Source of the DNA: an uncultured Bacteroides sp.
GTDB lineage: Bacteria; Bacteroidota; Bacteroidia; Bacteroidales; Bacteroidaceae
NCBI RefSeq assembly: GCF_905207245.1
Contig: NZ_CAJLKP010000001.1
Span: 1-64,000 of the forward strand
Reading direction: 5' to 3'
Length of the DNA stretch: 64,000 bases
Within the stretch, counting starts at the first letter, position 1, and each line of letters opens with the position of its first letter. The translations under genes were made by a program, and so were the position numbers. Positions 1-8,941 of this stretch are shown one piece after another. The notes beneath the pieces were generated by a model. It saw only the letters and a list, made by a program, of their open reading frames with translations, was not told the origin of the DNA and did no database searches.

Positions 1-2
1 AC

Positions 3-365
3 TGTTTCGTTGGCGGTTTAGCAGGAACGACTGCCACCTTCACCTTTACCGGCTGTACAAACACAGGTAAAGTGACCGGCGGACAGGTAGCTGAAGGCAA
101 CATAAGTTACTGCGGCGGACTGGTAGGCAACATAGGTACGCTACATCTCTGCCTCAACGCAGCATCGGCAACTGTGACCGGAGGAAGTGGTGGTACTACC
201 TATACCGGTGGTCTGGCAGGCAATGCAAGTATCCTTGGAGCCATCTACAATTGCTGTACCAATCTTGCCACTGTGGATGGAGCTGCCGCGAGCGATGCAA
301 ACCGCTTAGGTGGTGGTGTCGTTACGGAATGCAATGAAGGCCATCAGCCCCGCACCGATGAATAA
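3..365 (+). CDS. C-terminal fragment of a GLUG-repeat-type surface protein (start lies outside the window)
   Basis: The reading frame is open from the left edge of the window to a TAA at 363-365, so only the last ~120 residues are visible. They contain three spaced copies of a glycine-rich GG-L-[AV]-G motif (VGGLAG, CGGLVGN, TGGLAGN) alternating with Thr/Cys/Asn-rich stretches. This is the pattern of GLUG-motif repeats found in large secreted adhesins and peptidase-associated proteins of Bacteroides. An internal ATG at 72 could be mistaken for a start, but the repeat pattern continues upstream of it. The last ~20 residues are not repetitive. No sorting domain is evident. The function of the whole protein cannot be judged from this piece; binding to a surface or ligand is an inference from the repeat class. 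Confidence 0.6.
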   Translation, partial: CFVGGLAGTTATFTFTGCTNTGKVTGGQVAEGNISYCGGLVGNIGTLHLCLNAASATVTGGSGGTTYTGGLAGNASILGAIYNCCTNLATVDGAAASDANRLGGGVVTECNEGHQPRTDE

Positions 366-733
366 TAAAGAAGATGCCGGAGTAGTGACCATGAAGATTG
401 AAGACAATCTCCTTCGGGATAAAAAAGAGAGGTGAGCCAAAGAAAACACAAGCGGTTGCCCCGGAAGAGGGAAAACTTTCCATCCTTGAAGGGGGGCGGC
501 CGCTTGCTGTATAGTTCAAAATAGAAAGAACAGCCCGGCCGTCCGATACCACATTTCCGGGTAAACGCCTGCAAACAAAGCAAGAAAAACATTTGTTAGT
601 CGGCAAGAATGGATTAACTTTGCAAACAGTTCATCAAATCCCATGGTTATGAATACAAATGTCCTTCGACAAAGAGAAGTGGAACCCGGGCGAGTGGCTG
701 ATTGAACATCAATAATCCTATAATCATTACGAT
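366..733. other. Intergenic stretch, 368 bp, with one clear promoter
   Basis: No credible gene is seen. Two overlapping minus-strand frames (322-606 and 344-592) have Cys/Arg/Phe-rich translations without recognisable domains, and I treat them as chance. The only supported element is the promoter at 592-622. Confidence 0.6.
592..622 (+). promoter_or_regulatory. Bacteroides-type promoter for the TPR/HTH gene
   Basis: TTTG at 592-595, a 19-bp spacer, and TAACTTTG at 615-622 match the Bacteroides primary sigma consensus (TTTG, 19-21 bp, TAnnTTTG). Transcription would start near 630, leaving a leader of about 100 nt before the ATG at 734. Confidence 0.7.
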
Positions 734-2749
734 ATGACCAAACTCACACTACTATCATTCCTTATTATTATCTTTTTCTCCGCCTGTCAGCCTGCAAGTC
801 CTCCCCGGCGCGACGCCAGCGCCCATTCCCCCCGCTACCATGCCGACAGCATGAGTACCCTGGGACGTGCCCGCATCTTTTACGCCGAGAAACGCGACCG
901 CGACGCCATCCCCAGCCTGGACTCCACCTTCCGGCTACCCGCCTGCATGAACCCCGACAGTCACCACCCCGACAGCCTCACCACCCTCGAAGCCCGCTCA
1001 CTCTGCAACCGCGCCCTGCACGAACTGATGGTAACCTACAACATCCTGATGGACTACGGCACCGGCCTGCAACACTTCGACAGCCTGGACAACCTGCGCA
1101 TCCCCTTCATGCAACGCTACTGCCTGCGCGGCCTGTACGTGGCCAAAGCCCAGATGCTGATGCCCCTGGACCGCCACAGCGAGGCCCTGCACTACCTGAA
1201 CCTTGCCATGAAACTGGCCGAAACGGACAACGAAGCCCCGGAATACGACAGCTACTGGAGCGGCACCGCCGGCTGCACCTACATGGGTGTAGATACCATC
1301 AGCACCCGTGCCGAGCATGCCCTACTACGCGTAGCCGACATCACCCGCCGCACCTCCTTCCGCAGCAAGTTCCACTCCCATTTCACAGCGCGTCTGGCGG
1401 ACATCTACCTGCACCAGGGCAGATACGAAGACGCCATCACCCTCTGCAAAGAAGCCCTCGACCACTGCCAGCTCGGCGACCAGGGGCATTACGTAGCCGC
1501 CGAGAACCTGACCGAAATCTACCGTCGGCTGGGACTTTACGAAGATGCCCTGCACTACAGCTCCATCGTCACCGATGCTCCCAGAAGATATGAAGTGCTG
1601 AACAATCTGCACGGACGCTCTTACATCACCAAAGCCGCCGTCCTCGCCGACATGCAGCGCATTGACGAAGCCCTCATCGCCCTGCAACAGGCCGACAGTT
1701 GCTTCGACCGCACGGACAACAAATACTTCCAACTGCAAGTAACCCTTGAACGTGCCCATTTACTGAGCAACCTGCCCGACTCGCTGGATGCCAGCCTGCG
1801 CATCTTCGCCTCTTACGAAGGGCAGATACCGGCACATCGGCAGGCATTCTATCATTATTATTATGGCAGCGCCCTCGTCCGTGCGGAGCAGTATGCCCGC
1901 GCCATACCGTTGCTGGAGCGTGCCGTGCCCGAATCGGAAAACATCTCCGAACGTCTGATGGCCTACGAAGCCGCCCGCCAACTCACGGAATGCTATCATC
2001 GCGCAGGGCGTCATGCCCGGCTCGCCGAGTTCCTACCTCACTACCAGGTACTTGCCGACTCCATGGCAAGCGATGCAAAAATCCGCCAGCTCGCATCCGC
2101 CAATATCCGTTATGAGACAGAGAAGAAGGAACAGGAGAATCGTACCCTTGCCGCCGAGGTGATATTGAAGGACAGCCGCCTGCGCACTACATTTCTGATA
2201 GGCGCGCTCTGTCTACTGGTGGCGGGCAGCATCATTGTATGGGGAGTGATGCGTAACCGTGCCCTCACCTTGCGCCACCGGCTGAACGAACAGGAGAAGG
2301 AATCCGCCGCCACGCTACTGCGCGAAAAGGAAACGCAGTTGCACAGCATCATCGAAAACCGCCTGCAATTGTACAACCGTAACCTCGACCTACTGCGCCA
2401 ACTCTCCGACATTCAGGCCGCCAGCAACTACACCTGCGATTTGGACCTTGTGATGGAGAGCCTTCAGAAGAGCCTGTTCAGCAAAGAAGATACCGAACGT
2501 TTCCGCCGCAACTTCTCCGCCGTCTATCCTTCGGCACTGAACCGATTGCGTAACCGACATCCGGAGTTGACGCGCAACGAAGAACTATTCTGTATGCTTG
2601 TCATGCTGAAACAGAACAATGAGGAAATGGCACATACGCTGGGAATAAGCGTGCGCAGTGTGTCGAAAATAAGGTATCGGCTGCGGATAAAACTGGAATT
2701 GCCGGAGGGGGCGGATGTGGACAAGGAAATAAGGGATATTATGGAGTAA
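734..2749 (+). CDS. Membrane-anchored TPR protein with C-terminal LuxR-like helix-turn-helix
   Basis: The 671-residue product opens with a lipoprotein-type signal (hydrophobic LLSFLIIIFFSAC, Cys18). Residues ~60-450 are helical repeats with TPR character (repeated patterns of the type A..L..Y..A). A single transmembrane segment lies near 486-505, followed by a coiled stretch of Glu/Lys/Arg. The last ~90 residues (RNRHPELTRNEELFCMLVM and following, ending in GISVRSVSKIRYRLRIKL) look like a LuxR/GerE-type helix-turn-helix. The TPRs would face the periplasm and the HTH the cytoplasm, as in other Bacteroides one-component membrane regulators. The gene is markedly GC-rich and uses Leu CTG and Pro CCC, unlike the AT-rich block at 31-49 kb. 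Its target genes are unknown. Signal peptide and TM are seen; the regulator role is inferred. Confidence 0.75.
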   Translation: MTKLTLLSFLIIIFFSACQPASPPRRDASAHSPRYHADSMSTLGRARIFYAEKRDRDAIPSLDSTFRLPACMNPDSHHPDSLTTLEARSLCNRALHELMVTYNILMDYGTGLQHFDSLDNLRIPFMQRYCLRGLYVAKAQMLMPLDRHSEALHYLNLAMKLAETDNEAPEYDSYWSGTAGCTYMGVDTISTRAEHALLRVADITRRTSFRSKFHSHFTARLADIYLHQGRYEDAITLCKEALDHCQLGDQGHYVAAENLTEIYRRLGLYEDALHYSSIVTDAPRRYEVLNNLHGRSYITKAAVLADMQRIDEALIALQQADSCFDRTDNKYFQLQVTLERAHLLSNLPDSLDASLRIFASYEGQIPAHRQAFYHYYYGSALVRAEQYARAIPLLERAVPESENISERLMAYEAARQLTECYHRAGRHARLAEFLPHYQVLADSMASDAKIRQLASANIRYETEKKEQENRTLAAEVILKDSRLRTTFLIGALCLLVAGSIIVWGVMRNRALTLRHRLNEQEKESAATLLREKETQLHSIIENRLQLYNRNLDLLRQLSDIQAASNYTCDLDLVMESLQKSLFSKEDTERFRRNFSAVYPSALNRLRNRHPELTRNEELFCMLVMLKQNNEEMAHTLGISVRSVSKIRYRLRIKLELPEGADVDKEIRDIME

Positions 2750-2841
2750 ACAACCGACTGTTCCTCCGGAAAAAGCCCAAAGAAACATACAATTTAATAG
2801 TTTTTATCGCACACACACTTACATTTTATCACATTTATTCC

Positions 2842-2849
2842 TACCTTTG
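2842..2849 (+). promoter_or_regulatory. Promoter -7 box for maeB
   Basis: TACCTTTG matches TAnnTTTG. No perfect TTTG -33 box lies at the usual spacing; an A/T-rich stretch takes its place. The leader to the ATG at 2894 would be about 40 nt. Confidence 0.5.
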
Positions 2850-2893
2850 CGCCCAAATTATAACTTTTAACTAACAACTTAGATTCAACGACC

Positions 2894-5182
2894 ATGGCTA
2901 AGATAACTAAAGAAGCCGCCTTGCTGTATCACTCACAAGGCAAACCTGGTAAGATAGAAGTAGTGCCCACCAAGCCCTACAGTACCCAAACCGACCTTTC
3001 ACTTGCATACTCCCCCGGCGTGGCGGAACCATGTCTTGAAATAGAAAAGAACCCGCAGGACGCATACAAATATACAGCGAAAGGTAATCTGGTAGCTGTA
3101 ATCTCCAACGGTACCGCAGTGCTCGGTCTGGGCGATATAGGCGCATTGAGCGGCAAACCCGTAATGGAAGGTAAAGGATTGCTTTTCAAGATTTACGCCG
3201 GCATCGACGTGTTCGACATCGAAGTGAACGAGAAAGACCCTGAAAAGTTTATCGAAGCTGTAAAAGCCATCGCTCCTACCTTCGGTGGTATCAACCTGGA
3301 AGACATCAAAGCTCCCGAATGTTTCGAAATAGAACGCCGCCTGAAAGAAGAACTCGACATCCCCGTGATGCACGACGACCAACATGGAACGGCCATCATC
3401 TCCAGTGCCGGACTTGTGAACGCTTTACAAGTAGCAGGCAAGAAGATTGAAGATGTGAAAATCGTTGTGAACGGTGCCGGTGCATCGGCTGTATCCTGCA
3501 CGAAGCTGTACGTTTCGCTGGGTGCCCGCCTGGAAAACATCGTAATGGTGGATAGCAAAGGGGTTATCAGCAAGACACGTACCGACCTCAACGAACAGAA
3601 GCGTTACTTCGCCACCGACCGTACCGACATCCATACCCTTGAAGAAGCCATCAAAGGCGCAGACGTATTTTTGGGATTATCCAAAGGCAATGTACTGTCA
3701 CAAGACATGGTACGCAGCATGGCCCCGTCTCCTATCGTTTTCGCACTCGCCAACCCGACACCGGAAATCTCTTACGAAGATGCCATGGCAGCCCGCCCCG
3801 ATGTATTGATGGCAACCGGACGTTCGGACTATCCGAATCAGATTAACAATGTAATCGGTTTCCCCTATATCTTCCGTGGCGCGCTCGACACTCAGGCAAA
3901 GGCCATCAACGAGGAAATGAAAATTGCCGCCGTACACGCCATCGCCAACCTGGCAAAACAGCCTGTACCCGATGTTGTGAACGAGGCTTACCACGTAAAC
4001 AACTTCAGTTTCGGTCCCGAATACTTCATTCCGAAACCGGTTGACCCGCGCCTCATCACCGAAGTTTCCTGCGCCGTGGCACGTGCAGCTATGGAAAGCG
4101 GTGTAGCCCGCAAGAACATCGAGGACTGGGATGCTTACTGCGTACAACTCCGCGAACTCATGGGTTACGAAAGCAAACTCACCCGCCAGCTTTACGACAC
4201 AGCCCGCCGCAATCCGCAACGCGTGGTATTTGCCGAAGGTTCCCACCCCAATATGCTGAAAGCAGCCGTAGAAGCCAAAGCCGAAGGTATCTGCCATCCC
4301 ATTGTTTTAGGTAACGACGAGACCATCGAGAAACTGGCAAAGGAACTCGACCTCAGCCTGGAAGGCATCGAAATCGTAAACCTGCGCCATCCGAACGAAG
4401 CAGCACGCCGCGAACGTTATGCCCGCATCCTTTCTGAAAAGCGTGCCCGCCAGGGTGCCACCTACGAGGAAGCCAACGACAAGATGTTCGAACGCAACTA
4501 CTTCGGTATGATGATGGTGGAAACAGGCGATGCGGATGCATTCATCACCGGTCTTTATACGAAGTACAGCAACACCATCAAGGTAGCCAAGGAAGTTATC
4601 GGCATACAACCGCAATACAAGCATTTCGGTACGATGCACATCCTGAACTCCAAGAAAGGAACGTATTTCCTTGCCGACACGTTAATCAACCGTCACCCCA
4701 ATGCCGAAACATTGATTGATATTGCCAAACTGTCGGAGCATACCGTGCGTTTCTTCAACCATACCCCGGTAATGGCCATGCTGAGTTACTCCAACTTTGG
4801 CGCAGACACCGAAGGTAGTCCGGTAAGCGTACACGAAGCCGTGGAATATATGCAGCAGAACTATCCTGACCTCGCCATCGACGGTGAAATGCAGGTGAAC
4901 TTCGCCATGGACCGCAAGATGCGTGACGCCAAATATCCTTTCACCCGCTTGAAAGGCAAGGATGTGAACACCCTCGTATTCCCGAACCTGAGCTCTGCCA
5001 ACTCCGCATACAAACTGTTACAAGCCATGAATACGGAAATGGAATTGATTGGCCCGATACAGATGGGACTGAACAAACCTATCCACTTCACCGACTTCGA
5101 AAGTTCCGTGCGCGACATCGTAAATATCACCGCAGTAGCCGTTATCGATGCTATCGTGGACAAAAAGAAAGCAGGTAAATGA
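2894..5182 (+). CDS. maeB: NADP-dependent malic enzyme with phosphotransacetylase-like domain (MaeB)
   Basis: The 762-residue protein has the three-part MaeB layout: malic enzyme N-terminal domain (residues ~15-160, with YSPGVAEPC and the lysine/aspartate-rich active-site region ending in HDDQHGTA), NAD(P)-binding Rossmann domain (~165-400, VVNGAGASAVSC), and a C-terminal phosphotransacetylase-like domain (~425-755, RVVFAEGSHPNMLKAA). It decarboxylates malate to pyruvate with NADP reduction in the cytoplasm. The PTA-like domain in this family normally has a regulatory, acetyl-CoA-sensing role rather than catalysis. Length is typical of the family. The stop codon overlaps the start of a 57-codon membrane-protein gene by the ATGA motif, so the two are probably co-translated. 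Confidence 0.95.
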   Translation: MAKITKEAALLYHSQGKPGKIEVVPTKPYSTQTDLSLAYSPGVAEPCLEIEKNPQDAYKYTAKGNLVAVISNGTAVLGLGDIGALSGKPVMEGKGLLFKIYAGIDVFDIEVNEKDPEKFIEAVKAIAPTFGGINLEDIKAPECFEIERRLKEELDIPVMHDDQHGTAIISSAGLVNALQVAGKKIEDVKIVVNGAGASAVSCTKLYVSLGARLENIVMVDSKGVISKTRTDLNEQKRYFATDRTDIHTLEEAIKGADVFLGLSKGNVLSQDMVRSMAPSPIVFALANPTPEISYEDAMAARPDVLMATGRSDYPNQINNVIGFPYIFRGALDTQAKAINEEMKIAAVHAIANLAKQPVPDVVNEAYHVNNFSFGPEYFIPKPVDPRLITEVSCAVARAAMESGVARKNIEDWDAYCVQLRELMGYESKLTRQLYDTARRNPQRVVFAEGSHPNMLKAAVEAKAEGICHPIVLGNDETIEKLAKELDLSLEGIEIVNLRHPNEAARRERYARILSEKRARQGATYEEANDKMFERNYFGMMMVETGDADAFITGLYTKYSNTIKVAKEVIGIQPQYKHFGTMHILNSKKGTYFLADTLINRHPNAETLIDIAKLSEHTVRFFNHTPVMAMLSYSNFGADTEGSPVSVHEAVEYMQQNYPDLAIDGEMQVNFAMDRKMRDAKYPFTRLKGKDVNTLVFPNLSSANSAYKLLQAMNTEMELIGPIQMGLNKPIHFTDFESSVRDIVNITAVAVIDAIVDKKKAGK

Positions 5183-5352
5183 GACGTCCGTTATCGAAAT
5201 CACAAAGTGTTTGCATTGTGCTGCTTTGGGCAGCACTTTGCTACATAGTTCTGACTACTGTCGAACGAATTGATGGCCCAGTCATCATGACGCTTATCAT
5301 TTCGGCAGCGTTAGTGTTCATTCCGGTAATAAAATCATTAAAGAGAGGATAA
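5179..5352 (+). CDS. Small two-helix membrane protein overlapping maeB
   Basis: This 57-codon gene starts with an ATG that shares the sequence ATGA with the maeB stop, a typical translational-coupling overlap. The product starts MRRPLSKSQS, then has a hydrophobic helix (~11-27), a short polar turn containing VERIDGP, a second hydrophobic helix (~35-52), and a basic end (KSLKRG). It is followed 22 bp later by a strong hairpin terminator, so the unit is maeB plus this gene. The basic-hydrophobic-polar-hydrophobic-basic layout supports a real inner-membrane protein with both ends in the cytoplasm. I do not recognise a named family. Its pairing with a cytoplasmic enzyme is unexplained. Confidence 0.6.
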   Translation: MRRPLSKSQSVCIVLLWAALCYIVLTTVERIDGPVIMTLIISAALVFIPVIKSLKRG

Positions 5353-5374
5353 ATAATGTCTTTTTATTCCTTTT

Positions 5375-5420
5375 TGCGGTAGAAAACAATAAAAATGTTG
5401 TTTTCTACCGCATTTTCTTT
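5375..5420 (+). terminator. Intrinsic terminator after maeB and its small partner
   Basis: A perfect 15-bp stem (arms 5375-5389 and 5398-5412, 8-nt loop) is followed by a T-rich tail. T-rich runs on both sides could let it work in either direction. Confidence 0.8.
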
Positions 5421-5428
5421 ATAAATTG

Positions 5429-5459
5429 TTTGTTTGTCTCATTTTTATGTGTACTTTTG
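5429..5459 (+). promoter_or_regulatory. Bacteroides-type promoter for gdhA
   Basis: TTTG at 5429-5432, a 19-bp spacer and TACTTTTG at 5452-5459 form a full consensus promoter. The implied leader is about 145 nt and holds three copies of TCAACTGAA (5540-5548, 5564-5572, 5579-5587). Confidence 0.75.
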
Positions 5460-5612
5460 CAACCGCAACAGAGAAAAAGGGAAACGAGATACGAGGAAAC
5501 AAGTTACAAGGAATTCCCTGCGGCAGCGCAAATGCCTTATCAACTGAACCCCTCGTCAACTTGTCAACTGAACTCTCGTCAACTGAAAAATAACCAATAA
5601 AAGAAATAGATT

Positions 5613-6950
5613 ATGAACGCAGCTAAGGTATTAGAAGATTTGAAGAGACGGTTCCCCAACGAACCAGAGTATCATCAGGCAGTGGAAGAAGTACTTTCTA
5701 CAATTGAAGAAGAGTACAACAAACACCCGGAATTTGACAAAGTCAATCTGATTGAACGTCTTTGCATCCCCGATCGTGTTTACCAGTTCCGCGTGACTTG
5801 GATGGACGATAAGGGTAACATTCAGACCAACATGGGTTACCGCGTTCAACACAACAACGCTATCGGCCCGTACAAAGGTGGTATCCGTTTCCACGCTTCT
5901 GTAAACCTTTCAATCCTGAAATTCCTTGCTTTCGAGCAGACTTTCAAAAACTCACTGACTACGCTGCCTATGGGTGGTGGTAAAGGTGGTTCCGACTTCT
6001 CTCCGCGCGGTAAATCCAATGCCGAAGTAATGCGTTTCGTACAAGCATTCATGCTGGAACTGTGGCGTCACATTGGTCCTGAAACTGACGTTCCTGCCGG
6101 TGATATCGGTGTAGGTGGTCGTGAAGTAGGTTTCATGTTCGGTATGTACAAGAAGCTGACTCGTGAATTTACCGGTACATTCACTGGTAAAGGCCGTGAG
6201 TTCGGTGGTTCACTGATTCGTCCGGAAGCTACCGGTTACGGTAACATCTACTTCCTGATGGAAATGCTGAAGAAGCAAGGTACCGACTTGAAAGGCAAGA
6301 CTTGTCTGATTTCAGGTTCCGGTAACGTAGCTCAATATACTGCAGAAAAAGTTCTCGAACTGGGTGGTAAAGTTCTGACAATGTCCGACTCTGACGGTTA
6401 CGTTTACGACCCGGCAGGTATCGACCGCGAGAAACTGGATTACATCATGGAATTGAAAAACCTCTACCGTGGACGTATCCGCGAATATGCAGAGCAATAT
6501 CCGGGTGTTAAGTATGTAGAAGGAGCTAAACCTTGGGGTGAAAAAGCTGACATCGCTCTGCCTTCTGCAACTCAGAACGAACTGAACGGCGATCATGCTC
6601 GCCAGTTAGTAGCAAACGGCTGTATGGCTGTTTCCGAAGGTGCTAACATGCCTTCTACTCCGGAAGCTATCAAAGTATTCCAGGATGCCAAAATTCTGTA
6701 TGCCCCGGGTAAGGCTGCCAATGCAGGTGGTGTATCAGTATCCGGCCTCGAAATGACTCAGAACTCTATCAAACTGAGCTGGAGTTCTGAAGAGGTAGAC
6801 GAAAAACTGAAGAGCATCATGAAGAACATTCACGAAGCCTGCGTACAGTATGGTACAGAAGCTGACGGTTATGTGAACTACGTGAAAGGCGCTAACGTTG
6901 CCGGATTCATGAAGGTGGCGAAAGCTATGATGGCACAAGGTATCGTGTAA
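5613..6950 (+). CDS. gdhA: Glutamate dehydrogenase, NADP-type sequence
   Basis: This is a 445-residue hexameric-type glutamate dehydrogenase that interconverts 2-oxoglutarate plus ammonium and glutamate in the cytoplasm. The substrate domain carries GGGKGGSDF (Lys124 region) and PAGDIGVGGRE. The coenzyme domain has GSGNVAQY (235-242) and then SDSDG after the second strand, the same pattern as the NADP-dependent E. coli GdhA. A second gene at 50645-51982 has the same length but an NAD-type coenzyme signature. The highly biased codons (GGT, GTA, CTG), the strong promoter and a strong downstream terminator suggest high expression. NADP specificity is inferred from motif similarity, not measured. 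Confidence 0.95.
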   Translation: MNAAKVLEDLKRRFPNEPEYHQAVEEVLSTIEEEYNKHPEFDKVNLIERLCIPDRVYQFRVTWMDDKGNIQTNMGYRVQHNNAIGPYKGGIRFHASVNLSILKFLAFEQTFKNSLTTLPMGGGKGGSDFSPRGKSNAEVMRFVQAFMLELWRHIGPETDVPAGDIGVGGREVGFMFGMYKKLTREFTGTFTGKGREFGGSLIRPEATGYGNIYFLMEMLKKQGTDLKGKTCLISGSGNVAQYTAEKVLELGGKVLTMSDSDGYVYDPAGIDREKLDYIMELKNLYRGRIREYAEQYPGVKYVEGAKPWGEKADIALPSATQNELNGDHARQLVANGCMAVSEGANMPSTPEAIKVFQDAKILYAPGKAANAGGVSVSGLEMTQNSIKLSWSSEEVDEKLKSIMKNIHEACVQYGTEADGYVNYVKGANVAGFMKVAKAMMAQGIV

Positions 6951-6973
6951 AGAAAGCTATAGTTGTTATATAT

Positions 6974-7013
6974 GAGAATCCCCTTTGCACCCGGTGTGAA
7001 GGGGATTCTCTTT
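6974..7013 (+). terminator. Intrinsic terminator after gdhA
   Basis: A 12-bp perfect stem (arms 6974-6985 and 6999-7010) encloses a short inner CAC/GTG helix and is followed by TTTA. It stands between gdhA (plus) and the end of the propeller lipoprotein gene (minus). Confidence 0.75.
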
Positions 7014-7069
7014 ATAAGTCATCGTCATTTTCTTCATCAACTTAGACTTCATCCTTAAATCCGCTTTTT

Positions 7070-8374
7070 TTACTGCTTCAATGTCGCAATCAATACTATC
7101 GGATTACTTTCCTCGCCAACATTTTCCAAGGCCTCAACAAGTTCTTTCTTTTTAGCTTCATCCTTTACCTTGGAGGCTTTTATCCGGTCTATATCAATCC
7201 AGTTATCTTCACTAAAAGGTTCCAGCACATCTATCCAATACTTACCGGCAGAACGATAATCGACAGTAAATTCACCTCCCAACAAGTCATTATCCAAAAC
7301 AAAAGGACGTTCTATGCGCCGTAAAGGTATGTTGAACCAGGGCACTTGGCGTTCTTTAATTTCGCCTTGCCGCTTTTGCTCCCTCACTGTTCCATCCTGT
7401 TTGTTGTAGCAATAAGTCAGTACCTTGTCCCCTTTGCTCCCCACCAAATAGATATAATCTTTGCTTGGATAATAAGAGAAGATAGAGAAGTAATCGAAGG
7501 CTTTTCTTTCTCTAAACCATAAATGAGTCTGCTCGTAATCTCCTTTTTCTTCTTTTGTAAAGATGGAATATTGAGAGCTCAAACTTTCATGAGCAACGTC
7601 ATATCGATAGATAGTATCAGTATCGGGATATTTAAGGGTTAATTGGTTACCATAAGTATCTATATTGGTCGGATTCTCTTTCCAATAATTAGCGAAATAA
7701 TCCATCTGAGCACGATTCTTAATGATGCCTTCTTCTCTACCCTTATGAACCGGATTCTTGAACATCTTTTTTAAATGAAAGCAACTGTCTACCAGCGCAA
7801 AAGACCATAAAGAGTCTTTGGGTACCGGTCTGTACAGAGCTGTGTTTTGCGCGATGAAAAAGTTGTTTTCAAACAGTGCATGTTGCATATAAGTTGCTGC
7901 AAATTTATTATAGTGATTATACCCTATAACGTTTCTCTTAAAGTTCCCTTCAAAATCATACACCAGAATGCCTCCACCTACAATATAGACTTCTTTATGA
8001 TTTTCGTCAATGAAGAATTCACCCAGAGTGACGTACTCACCAGGTCCTTGTCCTATGTTGCCCACCATGTTTAAGAACTTTCCCGAACGGGAAAAACGTA
8101 GAATACGATTATCTTTATAATGCGCTATCCAAATATCATGATCGGTTACTTGCACCAGATGAATGCCTGCTGTCAGTGCCTCATTGGTTGCCTCCAAACA
8201 CACAAACTCTACTTTAGCAACGGCATCGCTCAACGGCAGCGAAGAAGCATCCGATACATTTTCGGACAAATTAATCACAGCAACACCATTAACCTCGGTA
8301 GTCGAAGTTTGTTGTTTCTTACCGGGTGTACAACTTATTAGTGCACAGATTAATAATAAAGGAATGTATTTCAT
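7070..8374 (-). CDS. Six-bladed beta-propeller lipoprotein
   Basis: The 434-residue product starts with a lipoprotein signal (MKYIPLLLICALISC, Cys15). The body follows the Bacteroides six-bladed beta-propeller (DUF4934-like) pattern: an N-terminal strand ending VEFVCLEAT, then HDIWIAHYKDNRILRFSRSGKFLNMVGNIGQGPGEY, the signature ILRFSxxGKF...GxGPGEY motif of this family. Members are exported, very numerous in Bacteroides, and mostly uncharacterised. It stands alone: gdhA lies convergent downstream and a long AT-rich gap lies upstream. A possible -7 box TATATTTG reads on the minus strand at 8499-8506. No enzymatic residues can be assigned; ligand binding at the cell envelope is a guess from the fold. 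Confidence 0.75.
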   Translation of the reverse strand: MKYIPLLLICALISCTPGKKQQTSTTEVNGVAVINLSENVSDASSLPLSDAVAKVEFVCLEATNEALTAGIHLVQVTDHDIWIAHYKDNRILRFSRSGKFLNMVGNIGQGPGEYVTLGEFFIDENHKEVYIVGGGILVYDFEGNFKRNVIGYNHYNKFAATYMQHALFENNFFIAQNTALYRPVPKDSLWSFALVDSCFHLKKMFKNPVHKGREEGIIKNRAQMDYFANYWKENPTNIDTYGNQLTLKYPDTDTIYRYDVAHESLSSQYSIFTKEEKGDYEQTHLWFRERKAFDYFSIFSYYPSKDYIYLVGSKGDKVLTYCYNKQDGTVREQKRQGEIKERQVPWFNIPLRRIERPFVLDNDLLGGEFTVDYRSAGKYWIDVLEPFSEDNWIDIDRIKASKVKDEAKKKELVEALENVGEESNPIVLIATLKQ

Positions 8375-8941
8375 AATACACAGGTATTAATTGGTTCTTT
8401 ACATGATGTACTTCAGCTTATTATCATCTATAGAATGCTCCATTTGCATATTCTCTCAAACTCCTTCCTACAAAGGAACAAACTAATAGGAGAATTTGCA
8501 AATATATGAAGTGAATTTTAGCCGGCCTTTTGCATGCCTTTCCAAAGATAATCCCTATTTTGCAACAATAGCTTTATTCTTTAATATATTATGCCAGTAA
8601 CAGAAGAAAAATTAAAAACTATATTTGCATCCTCATGCACATCTCAAGCCAGCTCCCGCCACTGCCATAAAACTAATATCAAACCTGCTAAGAACTAATC
8701 CCCGCACCGCAAGGAACTAATAATTTATTGCCTAAAAATTATTCATACATCAACTGTTGTAAGAAAATTATATAATTATCGTAAGTGAATAGTATAACTA
8801 TTGTAAGAAACTACTATATTTGTAGTACGAATATTTTCTAGTATGAAAAATATTAGTTCGTAGTACATCCGACATTAGTTTCTTGCAGTCTCGGTGCCAG
8901 TTTGTTTCTACGGAAGTATAAACCTCTTAAAAACATGTATT
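8375..8941. other. AT-rich intergenic region with divergent promoters and inverted repeats
   Basis: This 567-bp gap separates two divergent genes. It holds candidate -7 boxes on the minus strand (8499-8506) and plus strand (8620-8627 and 8815-8822, all TATATTTG). It also has several short direct repeats (AAGAACTAAT/AAGGAACTAAT, GTAAGAAA) and a series of small hairpins: ATAGT-ATA-ACTAT near 8790, ACTAC/GTAGT around 8811-8826, and an imperfect TACGAA...TTCGTA arm pair near 8825-8862. No gene is seen. Confidence 0.5.
8815..8822 (+). promoter_or_regulatory. Candidate -7 box for the HU-like gene
   Basis: TATATTTG matches TAnnTTTG but no TTTG lies 19-21 bp upstream. It lies within a small hairpin (ACTAC/GTAGT), so regulator binding or mRNA structure could act here. 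Confidence 0.35.

Noticed and set aside
322..606. Minus-strand frame of 94 codons between the first two genes
   Set aside because: No ribosome-binding context, promoter or domain; overlaps the end of the GLUG gene.
3698..4297. 199-codon open frame on the minus strand in maeB
   Set aside because: Antisense of the conserved enzyme; translation is rich in Phe, Cys and His and unrelated to any family.
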